DNA of 64,000 bases from Balaenoptera acutorostrata (taxonomy: Eukaryota > Chordata > Mammalia > Artiodactyla > Balaenopteridae), in the NCBI RefSeq assembly GCF_949987535.1, contig NC_080077.1, positions 37,900,561 to 37,964,560 on the forward strand, in the 5' to 3' direction. A model generated the notes under the pieces. It ran no database searches, was not told the DNA's origin, and was given only the letters and a program-made list of their open reading frames with translations. The translations under genes and the position numbers were made by a program. Of the stretch, positions 1 through 12,560 are shown one piece after another (the first letter of the stretch is position 1; every line of letters begins with the position of its first letter).

Positions 1-3000
1 TTATTCATCTGACAAATCTGCCTTATACCATGACTCCAGAACTATAACAATATAACGAGTAGCCTCCTCTGACTAACAAGAGTCCTCAAAACTCCTCTAC
101 ATACAATAGAACAAAACAGACTCTACAATATACATCAAAGTACTTAGTTACAAAGTAACATAATAGGGAAGAGTCTACTATAATGAGGGATATGAAGCTT
201 CATAAGCCAACACAAAAGTCACGTGGACACTGGCAGAAAGTAGAGAAGAGGAGGGAGACTGCCAACAGGAAAGGGTAGGGCCAACAGAAAGCAGCAAAGG
301 AAAATAGGGGGCAGCGGTAGGTAGGCGTCAATAATAGGGTCAAAAGAAATAATAACTTTTGGGATGAAAGTAAGGGAAGGGATCCAGATTGGAAGTAAAT
401 GAGGAAATGCAACCAAAACAAAGCACAGAGAAGCAAGCAATTCTTCTAAGCCCGATAGGGAGGTGAGGAGTGGCCAGGAGAGCATTTAAATATTGAGATG
501 GAGGCAAACGTAGGACAGTCATTCAAAGCGACCTGGGCCAGTTAGATACCTCACCACCTCCAGTGATGAGGAGGATTAGAAGACTTAAGGTCATTGATGA
601 CTTAATAATCCACAAATGAGCACATTGTTGCAGTGCCTGGAAAGTGGCAGCTAAATTCCTCAGCAGCCAAGCAAGCTTCCTCACACTCAAGAGCGGCGGA
701 CCAGACAGAAAGACACTTCATTCAGAAGCTAACAGCTAGACAAAGATGTTCCAATTGGGATAATCAAAGCAGGCCACCGTAAGGATTGTTATTCTTTTCA
801 GTACTTTACTCTCAGACAATACCAATATAATTCAATGTATACCAACCCTTAGAAGTTTAGAGTTTACAAAAACTTCTGTCATTAAAGATCCTATTTCATA
901 TTTAGAATACAAAAGCACTTAAAATATACCTGCACAAATTATTTTAGTATGCCCTGCCTAGCTGGAAACACAGGAATTCTAGAGGTCGGCTTCAGAATAC
1001 TCCCTCATCTGTCAGAGATAATTGATGGCAGTAACATTTGTTCTTCAGCTGCTGTGCATTTTTTCACTTATCGTTGCTTTGAATCACACCACTGAGGATT
1101 AAAAGATAATCACTTCGTTTCCCTCTCTCAGCACAAATAATAAGGAATCCATGCAGCGATGCACGGAGGATTCCGTTACAATGTATTCCTATCACACGAG
1201 GAAGAAATCCTATACTTCTTTCAACACTGTAAAATTAAAGGAGAAAACCAAGACAAGTGTGTGAATTCTGGACTAGTAAGTAAATAATCCCTAATTTTAA
1301 CGACTTGTGATTCAATTTTTAACTTCACATTTTAACACTAAAAAAGTGTATTTATAATTACGAAGAAACTAACTTATTTCAATTTACTTTTATTGTCATA
1401 TTTAATTACTAGTTGAAAATGTATTAGTACATCTTTATCATAAGATACTAACAGGTGGTAACATTAATATGGGCTTCTGTGTACCTCAGCCGGCACTAGA
1501 GCCTTCATTCTATAGTTCTTAAATTAAGTCCAACAAGCTTAAAAGCACAGTTCTATTTATTGCTGACCTCAAAGGCACAGCCTCTAAAAATAAATGGTAG
1601 CAAGAATGGAGTATAGTAGAAGAATAAACACACAGGAAGACCAATAACAAGAAAAAAAACACAGTGAGAATACTAGAAAATTTATTTAAAATTTCACATC
1701 AATACTAGACTCAGCATTCCCTAACAGAACTCTAATCTTCAGAATACTTTTGCCTTCCTTTATTTTCCTCATGACAAAAATCTCATAAATAAGCAGTAGG
1801 TCCATATTAATTAATAAGGAAATCAAAGGACAATTTAAAAATTAGTATTCTGCAAAATGCCAAATCAATAAGTAAAAGGTAATCTCTGAGTTGATGATTG
1901 AAAATTTGAGACTCTATATTCCAAGGTCTTTTTGGAATTTTTAAATTAGGTGTAACTGAAGTATAGTTCTCATACATTATACTTTTATACATATGAAACG
2001 CCTTATAACATTAAAAGTAAAAGGAAGAACAAAAAATGCTTAGTAAAAGCATGTTACCGTTTAAGTTTACCCTCTTTTTAAAAAATCGTTTTACATAGTA
2101 ATCCGTTCAGGACTCTCTCTTCCCATTAGTGGAGCATGCTGCCGGACTACAAAGCCTGATTCAAACTAGAATATGAAAAACTTCCTCAAAATGTATTGGG
2201 TCACAAAATTATTTCCATTCCCTTTAAAACATGCAGATGTTCCCATACTTCAGTCAATATATTTAGATAAAATATATTCTAGAGTGTCTATTTCTCTAAT
2301 GAATACAAATCTGAAATGCACCAGGTTTTCCTAGAATATGTGATCAACATGAGGACCAAAATTTCCTTAGGAAATCAAGAAAGAATAATATTTAAGGGTA
2401 AAAGAATCAATAGTTGTGTTTTTCAAAAAATAAGAAAAAGTTTTCTTTACAGCATTTACATTCATATAAAATGACAGCGAACGAATTGTAACTGTTGTCT
2501 GATACCTCTAATACCCACCCCTTGCATTTATACATTATGTGTTATATATAACACCTCATATATTATAACATTATGTGTTAGTGTTTCTGAAACTGGAATC
2601 CAATATACAGTGATCATCACTATACTCACGGAGTTTTTTTAAAAACCGGTTTTAAAGACAAAACTCCTTTTTGAGTGATTATCCATGTCTTACACCATTT
2701 AATAGAATATGTCTAGCTTCTAGATTCTTAAATAAATTAAAACACTGCTTTAAGATCAAGATAATGGTACGACATGGCAAGGTTTTGTACTACCAATTGC
2801 CAAGGGCTAAAGGGAAAGGAACCGAGATGTTAATGCAGAAAGTAAATATTAAATGATGAAACCCCATTATATAACCAGGGTTTCTCAGTAGTCGGAATGG
2901 AGCAAGACTTGAGAGAATTGAGTCATCACATGACCAATGGCAGACTAATAAGGATAACATTCATCTACACTGATTTCGTTTCAGGAAAAAAAAATATTCA

Positions 3001-3250
3001 TTGCATTAAACTGATCTTGTAAATTTGTAGTTAAGTTACTGGTTGTATAACTGTGTTGGGACCTATGTTAAAATTTGTTTCTGTTTTATAGCTGTAGAAC
3101 TGCATGAGGGGAATAAGTATAAAGTATGTGGAAAGTATAACTGCATGTTTATGTATATTATAATGTTAAGTCAACAGCAGGGAGTCCATGACAATTTTCT
3201 CCTTTAAAGGTGGTCTGAGTATTTCTCAATTTTAAGAAATACTGCTGCAT
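1..3250. other. AT-rich non-coding DNA, nothing recognised
   Basis: No coding exon, RNA gene or confident repeat was recognised. Open frames are short and of the kind expected by chance. A perfect 16-bp palindrome, GTGTTATATATAACAC, lies at 2539-2554. By position this would be inside RNF217 intron 1 or beyond. Confidence 0.5.
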
Positions 3251-3259
3251 ACTTTCCTA

Positions 3260-3425
3260 AGCAGTCTTTATCATTTCATCTGATCCTCAGAGCAGCCCTG
3301 CAGGGCTTATCTCAACATTTTCAAGATTAGGCAAATGTGGCACAGTTGACTTACCTGTCCTGCCTGCAGTTATACTTTCGGCTCTGGCTAAGTACAGTGC
3401 TTTTTCCATAATACCACAAACATAT
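3260..3425 (-). repeat. MIR SINE fragment (antisense)
   Basis: The order of motifs matches MIR read backwards: TCTGATCCTCAGAGCAGCCCT, then a diverged 'gaggaaactgaggc' region, then GACTTACCTGTCC. It is old and strongly diverged. Confidence 0.5.
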
Positions 3426-3994
3426 CAGTGAGTTTGAACTACAATTTTAAACCTTGGGAGAAAAAAAAAGATTCCATTTGTATTTGCTATTTTTCTAAGA
3501 GAAGTGGGAGAGATGAAAGAAGAGATACTTATAGGTATTCACAAGGCAGAAAGCATCCAGTGAAACCAAAGAAGAGCTCTGCTGGGCCTGTCAGCTGAGG
3601 AAGCTATGAATCCCTGCCAGCTCCAAGCACCAACTTCCCTGTGCACCTGCGGTTAGCCACTGATATCCCGAGCAGGCTAAAAATGGAATGGCGTTTCTAC
3701 AAGAGGAAATTTAAAATAAAATATCGCAAGACCAACCACTCTCAGGACTCGACTAGGAGACTCAGAACCAGAGGTAAGAGGAGCCAGCAGGCCCTGCTTG
3801 CCCTCATTGTCCTATGCGCTGTGTTTTTCCTTGTTCATTCATCAGAGGATCCAAGTCACCCTGAAACAGGAAGGTGTGTTTGATGTCAAATTCTGCTATA
3901 CATCAACTGCAGGTTCTAGACCATAGGTAAAGGTGTAAGAAGACATGTTTACACTTGAACACAAAAAGTGGCAGCAAAAAGCACTTCTGAAGGA

Positions 3995-4180
3995 CTCAAT
4001 TCAACATGTACTTATTTAGTGCCTACTATATGCAAGGCATTGTTCTTCACCAAAATGAGAATATAGATTCCTTGTCAACTACAAGTTTATAATCTCATAG
4101 GCGCTTATAATCTTATGTTGACAAATAATTACTATAAATTTGATAAGGGCTATGACCAATATAAACATAATATGTATGGA
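3995..4180 (-). repeat. L2 3'-end fragment (antisense)
   Basis: The text TTTAGTGCCTACTATATGCA followed by AGGCATTGTTCTTCACC is the reverse complement of the L2 3' end. Decayed versions of the 'cctcatggagctta' region follow. Confidence 0.55.
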
Positions 4181-4439
4181 AAATGGTATTTAGAGAATTT
4201 AGAATTTTGAGATGTTGGGCAAACTGAAGATTTAGGCAAGCTTATGGATTTACATTAGCATTTAGGAAACCTCCAGTCAAATGAGTCTTCACTCCCCCTT
4301 GTCTATACCCCATGGCAGTTTTTTTCCTCAGCTCCTTTCCCCTGTTTCAGACTGAGGAAAAAAGGCAGATGTAAGTGACACATAAGGTGTCATCCACAGA
4401 GTGGGATAACAAAGGCGCAAAGGGGAAAGTGACGTGCGA

Positions 4440-4920
4440 AAAAATGAGGTAATAGTCAGAGATGACTAAGATTTGAGGCTAAGCGACTAGGAGGATAGAG
4501 ATGACAGTAACTGAGAAAGGAACATAGGAGGATGAAGTGGTGAATGTTCTGGAGAAAACATAAAAACTTTCTTTTTGGACATATTTAATTTGAGGTATGT
4601 CAGAAGCAATGTCTCTTAGGAGATGCCCCCAGCTCACAATCAGAAAAGGGACTCTGGAGCCTGCAAGAGAGATCAGGGCTAAACACAGAAATTCTGGAGT
4701 CACTCCTGCAAAAGGGCAGCTGAAGGGATGGGAACAATGAGGTCAAAGGAGTACGTACAGGCTGGAAAACAAAAGTCTGAAGGCAGATCATGGAGAAATA
4801 CACTAACTGAGAAGACAGGGTCCAGAGACGCCATGAAGGGCGAGACAGCAATAAAGCTAAAGGTAGAGAGCATGGAAAGACAGCAGGGACAGCGGTGTTC
4901 AGGGCTGTAGAGCGTGAACA
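4440..4920 (-). repeat. L2 internal fragment (antisense)
   Basis: The stretch reads as antisense L2 internal sequence: 'aactgagaaaggaacatagga', 'ttggacatatttaatttgagg', 'aagtctgaaggcag'. Reading frames here, for example 4600-4851 minus, are chance products of the repeat. Confidence 0.45.
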
Positions 4921-5534
4921 GATAGAAGGCAGAGCATTACCCTGAAACCAATGTCAGGGTTTCTCATGCGCACTGGCTCCCTTCAAGGTCCTAGGAATGT
5001 ACTGAAAGGGTCACGTTTTTGCAGAAATAAGATATTTCAACTGCAACTGGTTAACACCACTTTCGCCTTCCACTCTGACCTCTCCCCATCACTGGGTCAG
5101 CTTTTGTTATTGCAGCTATGAGTGAACGTTTTTCAGATCTGAGAATTTGAGTTGGTGATATAAGAAGTGTGAGTTTGGGGGGATATGTCTATGTGATCTG
5201 CCATCACTTTTGAGTATAGTTAACTAATTGGTAGGCCCCAGGGTAGGAACAACTTCCAGGAATGTCTTACTTCCTCCTGTAATGACTCACCTGGATCATG
5301 ACGTAAGGTACAAGGATTGTATCACACACCATCATGTCCTACAGAGCTCAGGGTGGGAGATACGCACGCCGTGCAAGAGAAAAGAGATTTGAAACGTAGG
5401 GAGGCAGACATTTATCTGTGGAAAACTCCTTCTCATCATCAAACACAAAGCATTTAAACAGGGATTTTATTCGCTATGCTTAGGTCAAAACGGAAGTTCT
5501 CTTCAATCAGTTTAACAATTAAAAACACATCATA

Positions 5535-5835
5535 GGGCTTCCCTGGTGGCGCAGTGGTTGAGAGTCTGCCTGCCAATGCAGGGGACACGGGTTCGAGCCC
5601 TGGTCTGGGAAGATCCCACATGCCGCGTAGCAACTAGGCCAACTAAGCCCGTGAGCTACAATTACTGAGCCTGCGCGTCTGGAGCCTGTGCTCCGCAACA
5701 AGAGAGGCCGCAATAGTGAGAGGCCCGCGCACCGCGATGAAGAGTGGCCCCCGCTTGCCTCAACTAGAGAAAGCCCTCGCACAGAAACGAAGAACCAACA
5801 CAGCCATAAATAAATAAATAAAAATTAAAAAAAAA
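5535..5835 (+). mobile_element. CHR-type tRNA-derived SINE, full length
   Basis: The element starts GGGCTTCCCTGGTGG, carries an A box (TGGCGCAGTGGT) and a B box (GGTTCGAGCCC), and ends in an ATAAATAAATA/poly-A tail. The 14-bp target-site duplication AAAAACACATCATA is perfect (5521-5534 and 5836-5849), so the copy is young. It is a Pol III retroposon mobilised by L1; it has no coding role. Confidence 0.95.
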
Positions 5836-6289
5836 AAAAACACATCATACTTTTTCTTTTTTATAGAAATATGACATAGAATTTATCATCATGCCTTTGT
5901 CTATAGGACACAAATTTGTAGGAGTACTACAGGCAAGTTTGTATGAGGAGAGACATGTTTCACGCATCCCAACTATCAATACTAAAAACATATTACAGAT
6001 GTATGAAGCAGTTAATACCATATTATATTTTAAAATTGTGTGACTTTGTAGTATTTTTCAGCTTTCTAAATTTGTAATTTGTTTTGATTTTTCTAACCAT
6101 TTTCTTTTGCACCTAATTTTATATTCACAATTTACGGTTCTTTGTCTTAAAGACTACACCCACATGGCATAAGCTTCAGAGTCCAAAAACCTAGGTCTAC
6201 TCCTGATTACAGATCTTACTCTCAAGACAGCTGTATCAGTAGAATGGTGGGGGCAGAACTCAGGTTGCAATGGATTAAAGAGATTTAAA

Positions 6290-7150
6290 ACTCTTCATAA
6301 AAAGAACATCATAAAAATAACAAAAGGAAAACCATAAACTGGGGAAAGATATTGGCAACGCTCATAACTAACAAAGGATTAGTACTGTGCGTATAAAAAT
6401 ACAACTCCCATGAATCAATAAGGAAGAGACAAGTAACCCAAGAGACAAAGAGAAAAAATGTGCTAGACCTGAAAAGGCACTTCAAAGAAAACACGAAGGA
6501 AGAATAATGTAAAAAAAAAAAAAATGTTCAGCCTCATGCACACATTAAATTACGAGATTTTTTTTTCATACCCACCAGATTAGTCAAACACTTAAAGTAC
6601 TACAAAGTGCTGTTGAGGTTATGGAGCAACAAGGGCTTTCATCAGTTGTGAGAGCAAGTATAAACTGGCACAATGACTTTGGAAAACAATTTGGCAATAC
6701 CAAGCCAAGCTAAAGATGCACATTCTTATGAAGCATCGATACCTTCCTGGATATAAACCCTGGAGAAATTCTAGGACATGTGTGTTGTAATAGAAACAGT
6801 AAACAACAACATCAGAAACAATTCAAATGTTTATCAATAGTATAATGCCTGAGTAAATTGGGGTTTATTCATACAATGAACTACAAAACAGCGATGAGAA
6901 TGAGCAAATTGCTGTCATGCACTTCAATATGGATGAATCTCAGGAATTTAACGTTGAGTTTAAAAAGCATGGCATAAAAGAATATACAACGTATGTTTTC
7001 ATTTATATAAAGGTGAAATTAGGCAAAAATAATCAATACTGTTTAGGGATACATATATTTGTGGTGAAAATATATTAATAAATGATTCAATAAAATCTGG
7101 GATATTAATGATCTCTCAAGGAAAGAGCACAGAATGTTTTGGATGGGTAT
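6290..7150 (+). repeat. Old L1 (L1M-type) 3' part of ORF2 and 3'UTR
   Basis: Decayed ORF2 C-terminal and 3'UTR text is visible in order: 'actaacaaaggattagta', 'aatcaataaggaagagacaa', 'ttggcaataccaagccaagc', 'gatgaatctcaggaattta'. Many stops and frameshifts are present. Confidence 0.65.
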
Positions 7151-7959
7151 CACGAGGCAATAAGACAATATTAACTTAAAACATTGTGTCAAGAAGATAA
7201 AGGTATAAATAACAAGTCCCAAACATCTCCCTATTCAGGGTTTTAAATACCATCAAGAATTAGCAGTAATCTTGTTTCAATTCTTTCTTAATGGATATAT
7301 AAGTTTTCCTCAGGTAATATTTGTGTACCTAGCATTATGGTTTTGCATAATGCTAGCAGCCTGGATTTACAAATGATATTTTATACACCTATACCATCAG
7401 AAATTCTTGTACTATATCCTTGACTATCTCAATGCTCTCTTTCAGACAGTGAGCTCCAAATCCCTGAGGCTGTCAACAGTCAGCCACAGAGCTATAAAAT
7501 TCAGAGTCAAGTAGCAGGTGTAAATTTTCAAGTATAATTCTTACTCCTAAAAAGATGAAAGCATAGTTAGAAATATAATGCCACAAAACTGCCTACTGTA
7601 GCACTGTGGGCACTGAAGAAAACACAGGGCAGCTCAGGATACATTAGTTTCAAAATACATTCAAAAGTTGGTTGTAGAAATTTTTGTTACCTACTTAAAG
7701 TCATGCTAGTAACTATCTTCTTTCTCCAAATCTGAAGCAGCAATTGCAACTGAGGGAGGTTTGGAGTCAGAAGTCTGGGCAATCTTGGTTATTTCACTTA
7801 CAAGCTTGTGAACTATGGCACTTATGAGGCAATTGGAAATTTTAACACTGACTAGATATATGATGATATTAAGAAATTATTGTTAATTGTTTAGGTGCAA
7901 TAATATATTCTGGTTATATTTAAAAGAAAGTCTTTATAGAGATACATACTGAGGTATTT

Positions 7960-8145
7960 GAAGATGAAATTATGTCAGGAATTTGCTTCAAAATAATAAA
8001 GAGAGGGGAAATTAGTGAGAATAAAGACGGAACAAAATTGGTCACGGGTCACTGACTATTGTAGTTCGGTGATGGGCATGAGGGGATTACACTACTCTGT
8101 CCATTTTTTTATGTTTGAATTTTTCCATAATAAAAAGATGCATAC
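7960..8145 (+). repeat. Old L1 3'-end fragment
   Basis: The stretch ends with 'tatgtttgaatttttccata' plus ATAAAAAG, the typical 3' terminus of old L1M elements. The preceding 'gatgggcatgaggggattac' fits the same family. Confidence 0.5.
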
Positions 8146-8319
8146 ACATATTTATAACACACACATAACGCTTACATACTTTTTTCTCTAGGCTAACGCT
8201 TAAAAATTACCATTTCTTCTAGCCTCACTTTTTCTTCCTCCTCCCATCATGATCCCCTCCCCTTTTCCAACCTTTACACTCAAGGAGAGCAATTCATTTT
8301 CTAAAATGTAAAACATTGT

Positions 8320-8800
8320 TGCTTTAACGACTCCTCACTGCCTGCAGGATAAAGGCCCAAATTCCCTGCCCTTGATTACAGATGCAGCTCTTTGTGACTG
8401 AGTCCTCCTCACTGATCAACTGTGTCTCCTGCTTCTACTAAAGTCACTTCCAGTCAATGGAAGAGCTATGTTTTTGCAGTCGTGGTTCTCTCAGGCCTGG
8501 AAACTCTTCAGTAGCCCCTTCCACATCTGGCTAATTCCTTCTTACCCTCAGATCTCACCTGAAGCCTGACTGGGTTCCTAACAAATAGCCGACCTATCCC
8601 TCCTGTGTGCTGTCCCAGCACCTGCGCCCACCTCTAATGCAGCAACTACTACACTGCAAGACAAGGGCTTTTACTTATAGGCCTATCTGTCTAGTCTGTA
8701 ATTCCTTGACTTAAAAACATGGTATGTTTGCTTTGCATCCCCAGGACCTGGAGTAGTACGTGTAGTATCTAGAAAGCACTCAGTGAATATTTGTGCAATT
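8320..8800 (+). repeat. L2 3' part
   Basis: Sense L2 text is recognisable: 'actgcctgcaggataaaggc', 'gttctctcaggcctggaaac', 'ctcagatctcacctgaagcc', and the end 'gaaagcactcagtgaatatt'. Confidence 0.65.
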
Positions 8801-8924
8801 AGGGAATAATCTTATTCTCTCATATTTCCTTAGCCTTTTCATCAAAAAAAAAGGAGAGCTAAGCAAATGGTGGTCAGGATGGGCTAAGGATAATACTTTT
8901 AATAATAACAATAGAAAGGTGGGA

Positions 8925-9005
8925 GAGAAGAAGAGCTAATATGTATTAGTGCTTACTACCTGCCAGTTATTGTTCCAAGCATTCTATTTATATTAATTCA
9001 TTTAA
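8925..9005 (-). repeat. MIR fragment (antisense)
   Basis: 'tattagtgcttactacctgc', 'ccaagcattctatttatatt' and 'aattcatt' follow the order of antisense MIR. Confidence 0.45.
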
Positions 9006-9007
9006 CC

Positions 9008-9140
9008 AGAAAACCCAAACCTCTTGTTAAAAATACGGATTCCTGGGACCATCCCAGAATTACTGAATCAGAATTTCTTAGGGCTGGACTCAGGAATCTA
9101 TTTTGAAAAGGTGCCTCATACATTTCTGATGTTAAGTCAG
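9008..9140 (+). repeat. MER5-like hAT MITE fragment
   Basis: 'ttgttaaaaatacggattcc', 'ttactgaatcagaatttctt' and 'aggaatctattttgaaaagg' match the MER5A/B consensus order. This is a non-autonomous hAT-Charlie relic. Confidence 0.6.
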
Positions 9141-9593
9141 CTTTAGGAATAACTGGCCTAGCAGTACAGAGCCAAATAAAGTTCATATGATAGCATGCAC
9201 ATTTTTCATTTTGAAGTTCACTGTTACATAATATTTATTATGCCATGATATTCTATAAACTTGTGAATAATCCTAGTGTAGGCAGAGTCAATGACATTGG
9301 TTTCTCAGCCTGTAAAATGGACAAATATTCTGTTAAATTGGAGAATTTAAGAGGCTTCACAGCAATGTCTTTTTCTGATCTCTAATTATGACATCATCAA
9401 GGAAACAAATTGTTTTAAGTAAGCGATGGCTGGTCGTTTAGCAAGTAAGGATAAGATTAATAAACTTCCAATTACTTTAAAGTTAGAATTTGACAACAAA
9501 TTACATTATAACAAAGAATAATATTCTGCTGAATAATTTACAAAGACTTGGAATAGAAATCCCCAGTGTTTTATCATTCAAAAGTTAATTTCC

Positions 9594-9908
9594 GGGCTTC
9601 CCTGGTGGCGCAGTGGTTGAGAATCTGCCTGCCAATGCAGGGGACACGGGTTCGAGCCCTGGTCTGGGAAGATCGCACATGCCGCGGAGCAACTGGGCCC
9701 GCGGAGCAACTGGGCCCGTGAGCCACGACTGCTGAGCCTGCGCGTCTGGAGCCTGTGCTCCGCAACAGGAGAGGCCGCGACAGTGAGAGGTCCGCGCATC
9801 GCGATGAGGAGTGGCCCCCGCTTGCCGCAACTAGAGAAAGCCCTCGCACAGAAATGAAGACTCAACACAGCCATAAATAAATAAATAAGTAAATAAAATT
9901 AAAAAAAA
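9594..9908 (+). mobile_element. CHR-type SINE, full length, with internal 17-bp duplication
   Basis: A complete SINE with A and B boxes and a TAAATAAATAAGTA tail. The target-site duplication AAAAGTTAATTTCC is perfect (9580-9593 and 9909-9922). The unit GCGGAGCAACTGGGCCC occurs twice in tandem (9684-9700 and 9701-9717), where sister copies have one. Confidence 0.95.
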
Positions 9909-10384
9909 AAAAGTTAATTTCCAACTTCCTAAAACCAAATACAAATTCTGAACAAAAACAAAAAACACGCCAATTTCAACAAGAAAATTCTTCTCTCCTC
10001 CCACTATTCTAAACTTTCATTATTTTGCTCTAGGAATCAGCATACTGGCCATTACTTTACATCTACACACCATCAGAAACATAAAGCGTCACAAAGCATC
10101 CTATGTCAAGTACATTCTTAAAATGAATATTCTACAGCTTCTAGGTTTCTTGCTTGTTCCTGCTTGACTATATTATTTATGAAGCTTTCATCTGAGAATA
10201 GGGAACACATTTTAATATATGTAGCTGTCTGTGAGACCAGTATTTAAGATACCAGCTCGTTTTATTTAGGAAACATCCTAATTACAAAAGTACACCTTTG
10301 TGATAATAATGAATAAGTGTCCTACTAAAATAATATTAAAAGGAAGTATTTCTTCACATGTAGAGAGTACTCTCTAGCCTTACT

Positions 10385-10525
10385 ACTCAATATGTGATGT
10401 CCCAGACCAGCAGCACTGCCGTTCCCTTGGAGTTTGGTAGAAATGCAGAACTTGAGCCCCAACCCAGACCTACTGAATCAGAATCTGCAATGTTAACAAG
10501 ATGCCCTGGGCCTTGGAAGCGTTGT
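10385..10525 (+). repeat. MER5-like hAT MITE
   Basis: 'cagaccagcagcactgccgt', 'ggtagaaatgcagaacttga' and 'cagacctactgaatcagaat' follow the MER5A layout. Confidence 0.65.
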
Positions 10526-10619
10526 TTTATAGTTTTCATAAATCATTTGAGTCCCCTGAGTTCCATCTCAATTCTGGATTAACAAGCTGTGTGACCTTGG
10601 AGGAATTTACCTGACTCTG

Positions 10620-10830
10620 AGCAGTGCTGTCTAATAGAACTTTCTGTGAACTTTCTGTGATGATGGAAATGTTCTATCCCTGGGCCGTCAAACACAGTAG
10701 CCACTGGTCACACGAGCACTTGAAATGTTGCTATTGAGACTGAGAAACTGAATCTTCAATTTTATTTAATTTTCAATTTATATTTAAATAGTGCCATGTG
10801 GCTATTAGTACAAATCTAGAAAGTACCGAT
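10620..10830 (+). repeat. hAT-type MITE (inverted-repeat end visible)
   Basis: The start 'agcagtgctgtctaatagaa', then 'gaaatgttctatccctgg', 'gtagccactggtcacacg' and 'atagtgccatgtggctatta' are the classic text of a hAT-Charlie MITE with complementary ends. 'aactttctgtg' is tandemly duplicated near 10638-10660. The subfamily is not assigned. Confidence 0.6.
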
Positions 10831-10919
10831 AGTATAAAATCCCATCCAGCTCTAACTTCTTACAAACTAGATCCAGAAAAATGATTTACAAAATCATATT
10901 CAGGACTGTATTTAAAACA

Positions 10920-11374
10920 AATATCTGTTGAGTTCCTACGATGTGTCAAGCACTCAGGCTTCATTAATGAACAAATGGAACAAAATCCTTGTCCTCATGG
11001 CTTACAACCTTGCAGGGAGAGAAAGACAATAAAATAAACACAATAAATAAAATGTAACATTATTAGAAGATAATAAGGCTATGGGAAATAGAGGAGAAAA
11101 GAAAGGATGAAGAATGGTGGTGCAGGGATGAGGGCTGGTAGCATTTTATATGAGGTGCTTGCAGAGAAGAGGCCACCAGGAGAAGCTGACATTGGAGCAC
11201 AGCCTGGAAGCAGATAGGAGTTAAACATGTAAATATCAGGAGGAAGAATGCACCCAGAGAGAGTAAAAAGCTACTGCAAGGAGAAGCCCGCGCACCACAA
11301 CGAAGAGTAGCCCCCGCTCGCCGCAACTAGAGAAAGCCCACGCGCAGCAACGAAGACCCAACGCAGCTAAAAAT

Positions 11375-11405
<31 letters not shown>

Positions 11406-12560
11406 GCTACTGCAAAGGTCATAATGTGAGTAAGGGGCTGATGTGAATGAGAAACAGTAAAGAGTCTCCGGAAGCTGGACCTGAGTGAGCCATGGCAGGA
11501 GTAATGGGAGATGGATCAGAGAGGGAACAGCAGGGAGGAGAGGGTCATGGGTCATGCAGGGGCTTCAGGCCACTATAAGTCTTTTAACTTTTATTCTGAG
11601 GAGCCACTATAAAAGAGTAATGTGTCAGATCACAATTTTTAAAACGATCTCTCTGGCTTCACTCTTGAGATCATTCCACAAAGGCTCCAGGGCAGAAGCA
11701 GGAGGAATAGTTAGGCTCCTATTGCTGGATTCCTGGTCAGAAGTGATAGTGGCTTGGTTCACAGTGGTAGCAGGAGAAATGGTGAGAAATGGCTGGATTC
11801 TGGATATATTTTAAAGGTAGAACTAACAATAGTGCATGAAAATTAAGAATGTAGTATGAGAGAAAGAGAAGAGTCAAAGTTGTTTCCAAAGTTTTTGTCT
11901 AAACAACTGGAAAAATGGAATGGCCATCAACTGAGATGGGAAAAACTATGGATGGAACACATTTAGAGGGAAATATAAAGGGTGGAGTATTTGACATGGC
12001 TATTATACATCCAAGTAGAGAAGTATTACGCAGAAGGATAAACCAGTCTGGATTTCAATGGAACAGCCAGAGCAGGTGATATAAATTAGAGAATCCATGG
12101 TACGTGGAGAATATTTGCTAGAAATTGAATAAGATGACAAGAGCAGTGAACATAAACAGAGAAGAGAAGAGGACCAAGGCCGTTGAGAGTTAAAACAAAA
12201 GTTAAGAAGTAACTCAAGAAAGGAGGAATTAAGAAAGAATCATACAAGAAATATCCAGAGTAGAAAGGAAAAAAATCAAGAGACTATGGTGTCCTTGAAG
12301 TAAAGTGAAGAAAGTGTTCAAAAGGGAGTGATTGATTATGTCAAATACTGTTAAGAAATTAAGTAATGTGAGAGTAAAAAAATTACCATTAGATTAAGCA
12401 ATATCAAGGCCAATGGTGACCTTTACAAGAGCAGTTATAATGAAGAGGTAGAGGGAAAGCTTGATTGAAGTGTGTTCAAGAGACAATGAAAAGAAAGGAA
12501 ATAAGAAATGGGGAATATAGACAACTTTTGCAAAGAACTGGACTGTAAGGAGAGTGGAGG
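10920..12560 (-). repeat. Long antisense L2, interrupted by a SINE
   Basis: The antisense L2 3' end ('atctgttgagttcctacgat', 'tcctcatggcttacaacctt') leads into internal L2: 'gggtcatgcaggggcttcag', 'aacgatctctctggcttcac', 'gtggtagcaggagaaatgg', 'ctggatatattttaaaggta', 'agtgattgattatgtcaaat'. About 1.6 kb is preserved and the SINE at 11280-11400 splits it. Frames inside it, such as 11485-11814 plus, are not genes. Confidence 0.65.
11280..11400 (+). mobile_element. CHR-type SINE, 5'-truncated
   Basis: Only the 3' part is present (from the 'agaagcccgcgcaccacaac' region), ending in TAAATAAATAAAT and poly-A. The 15-bp target-site duplication AAAAAGCTACTGCAA is perfect (11265-11279 and 11401-11415). 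The tRNA-like head with its promoter boxes is missing, so this copy could not be transcribed from its own promoter. Confidence 0.93.

Noticed and set aside
5535..5620. tRNA-like head with A and B boxes
   Set aside because: This is the tRNA-derived SINE head, not a functional tRNA: it is followed by the SINE body and occurs in several copies.
9574..9874. Three overlapping frames of 80-98 codons on the minus strand, and similar ones at 5519, 41823 and 49126
   Set aside because: All are translations of CHR SINE copies, which are non-coding.
11485..11814. 109-codon plus-strand frame
   Set aside because: Lies in an antisense L2 and has no domain.
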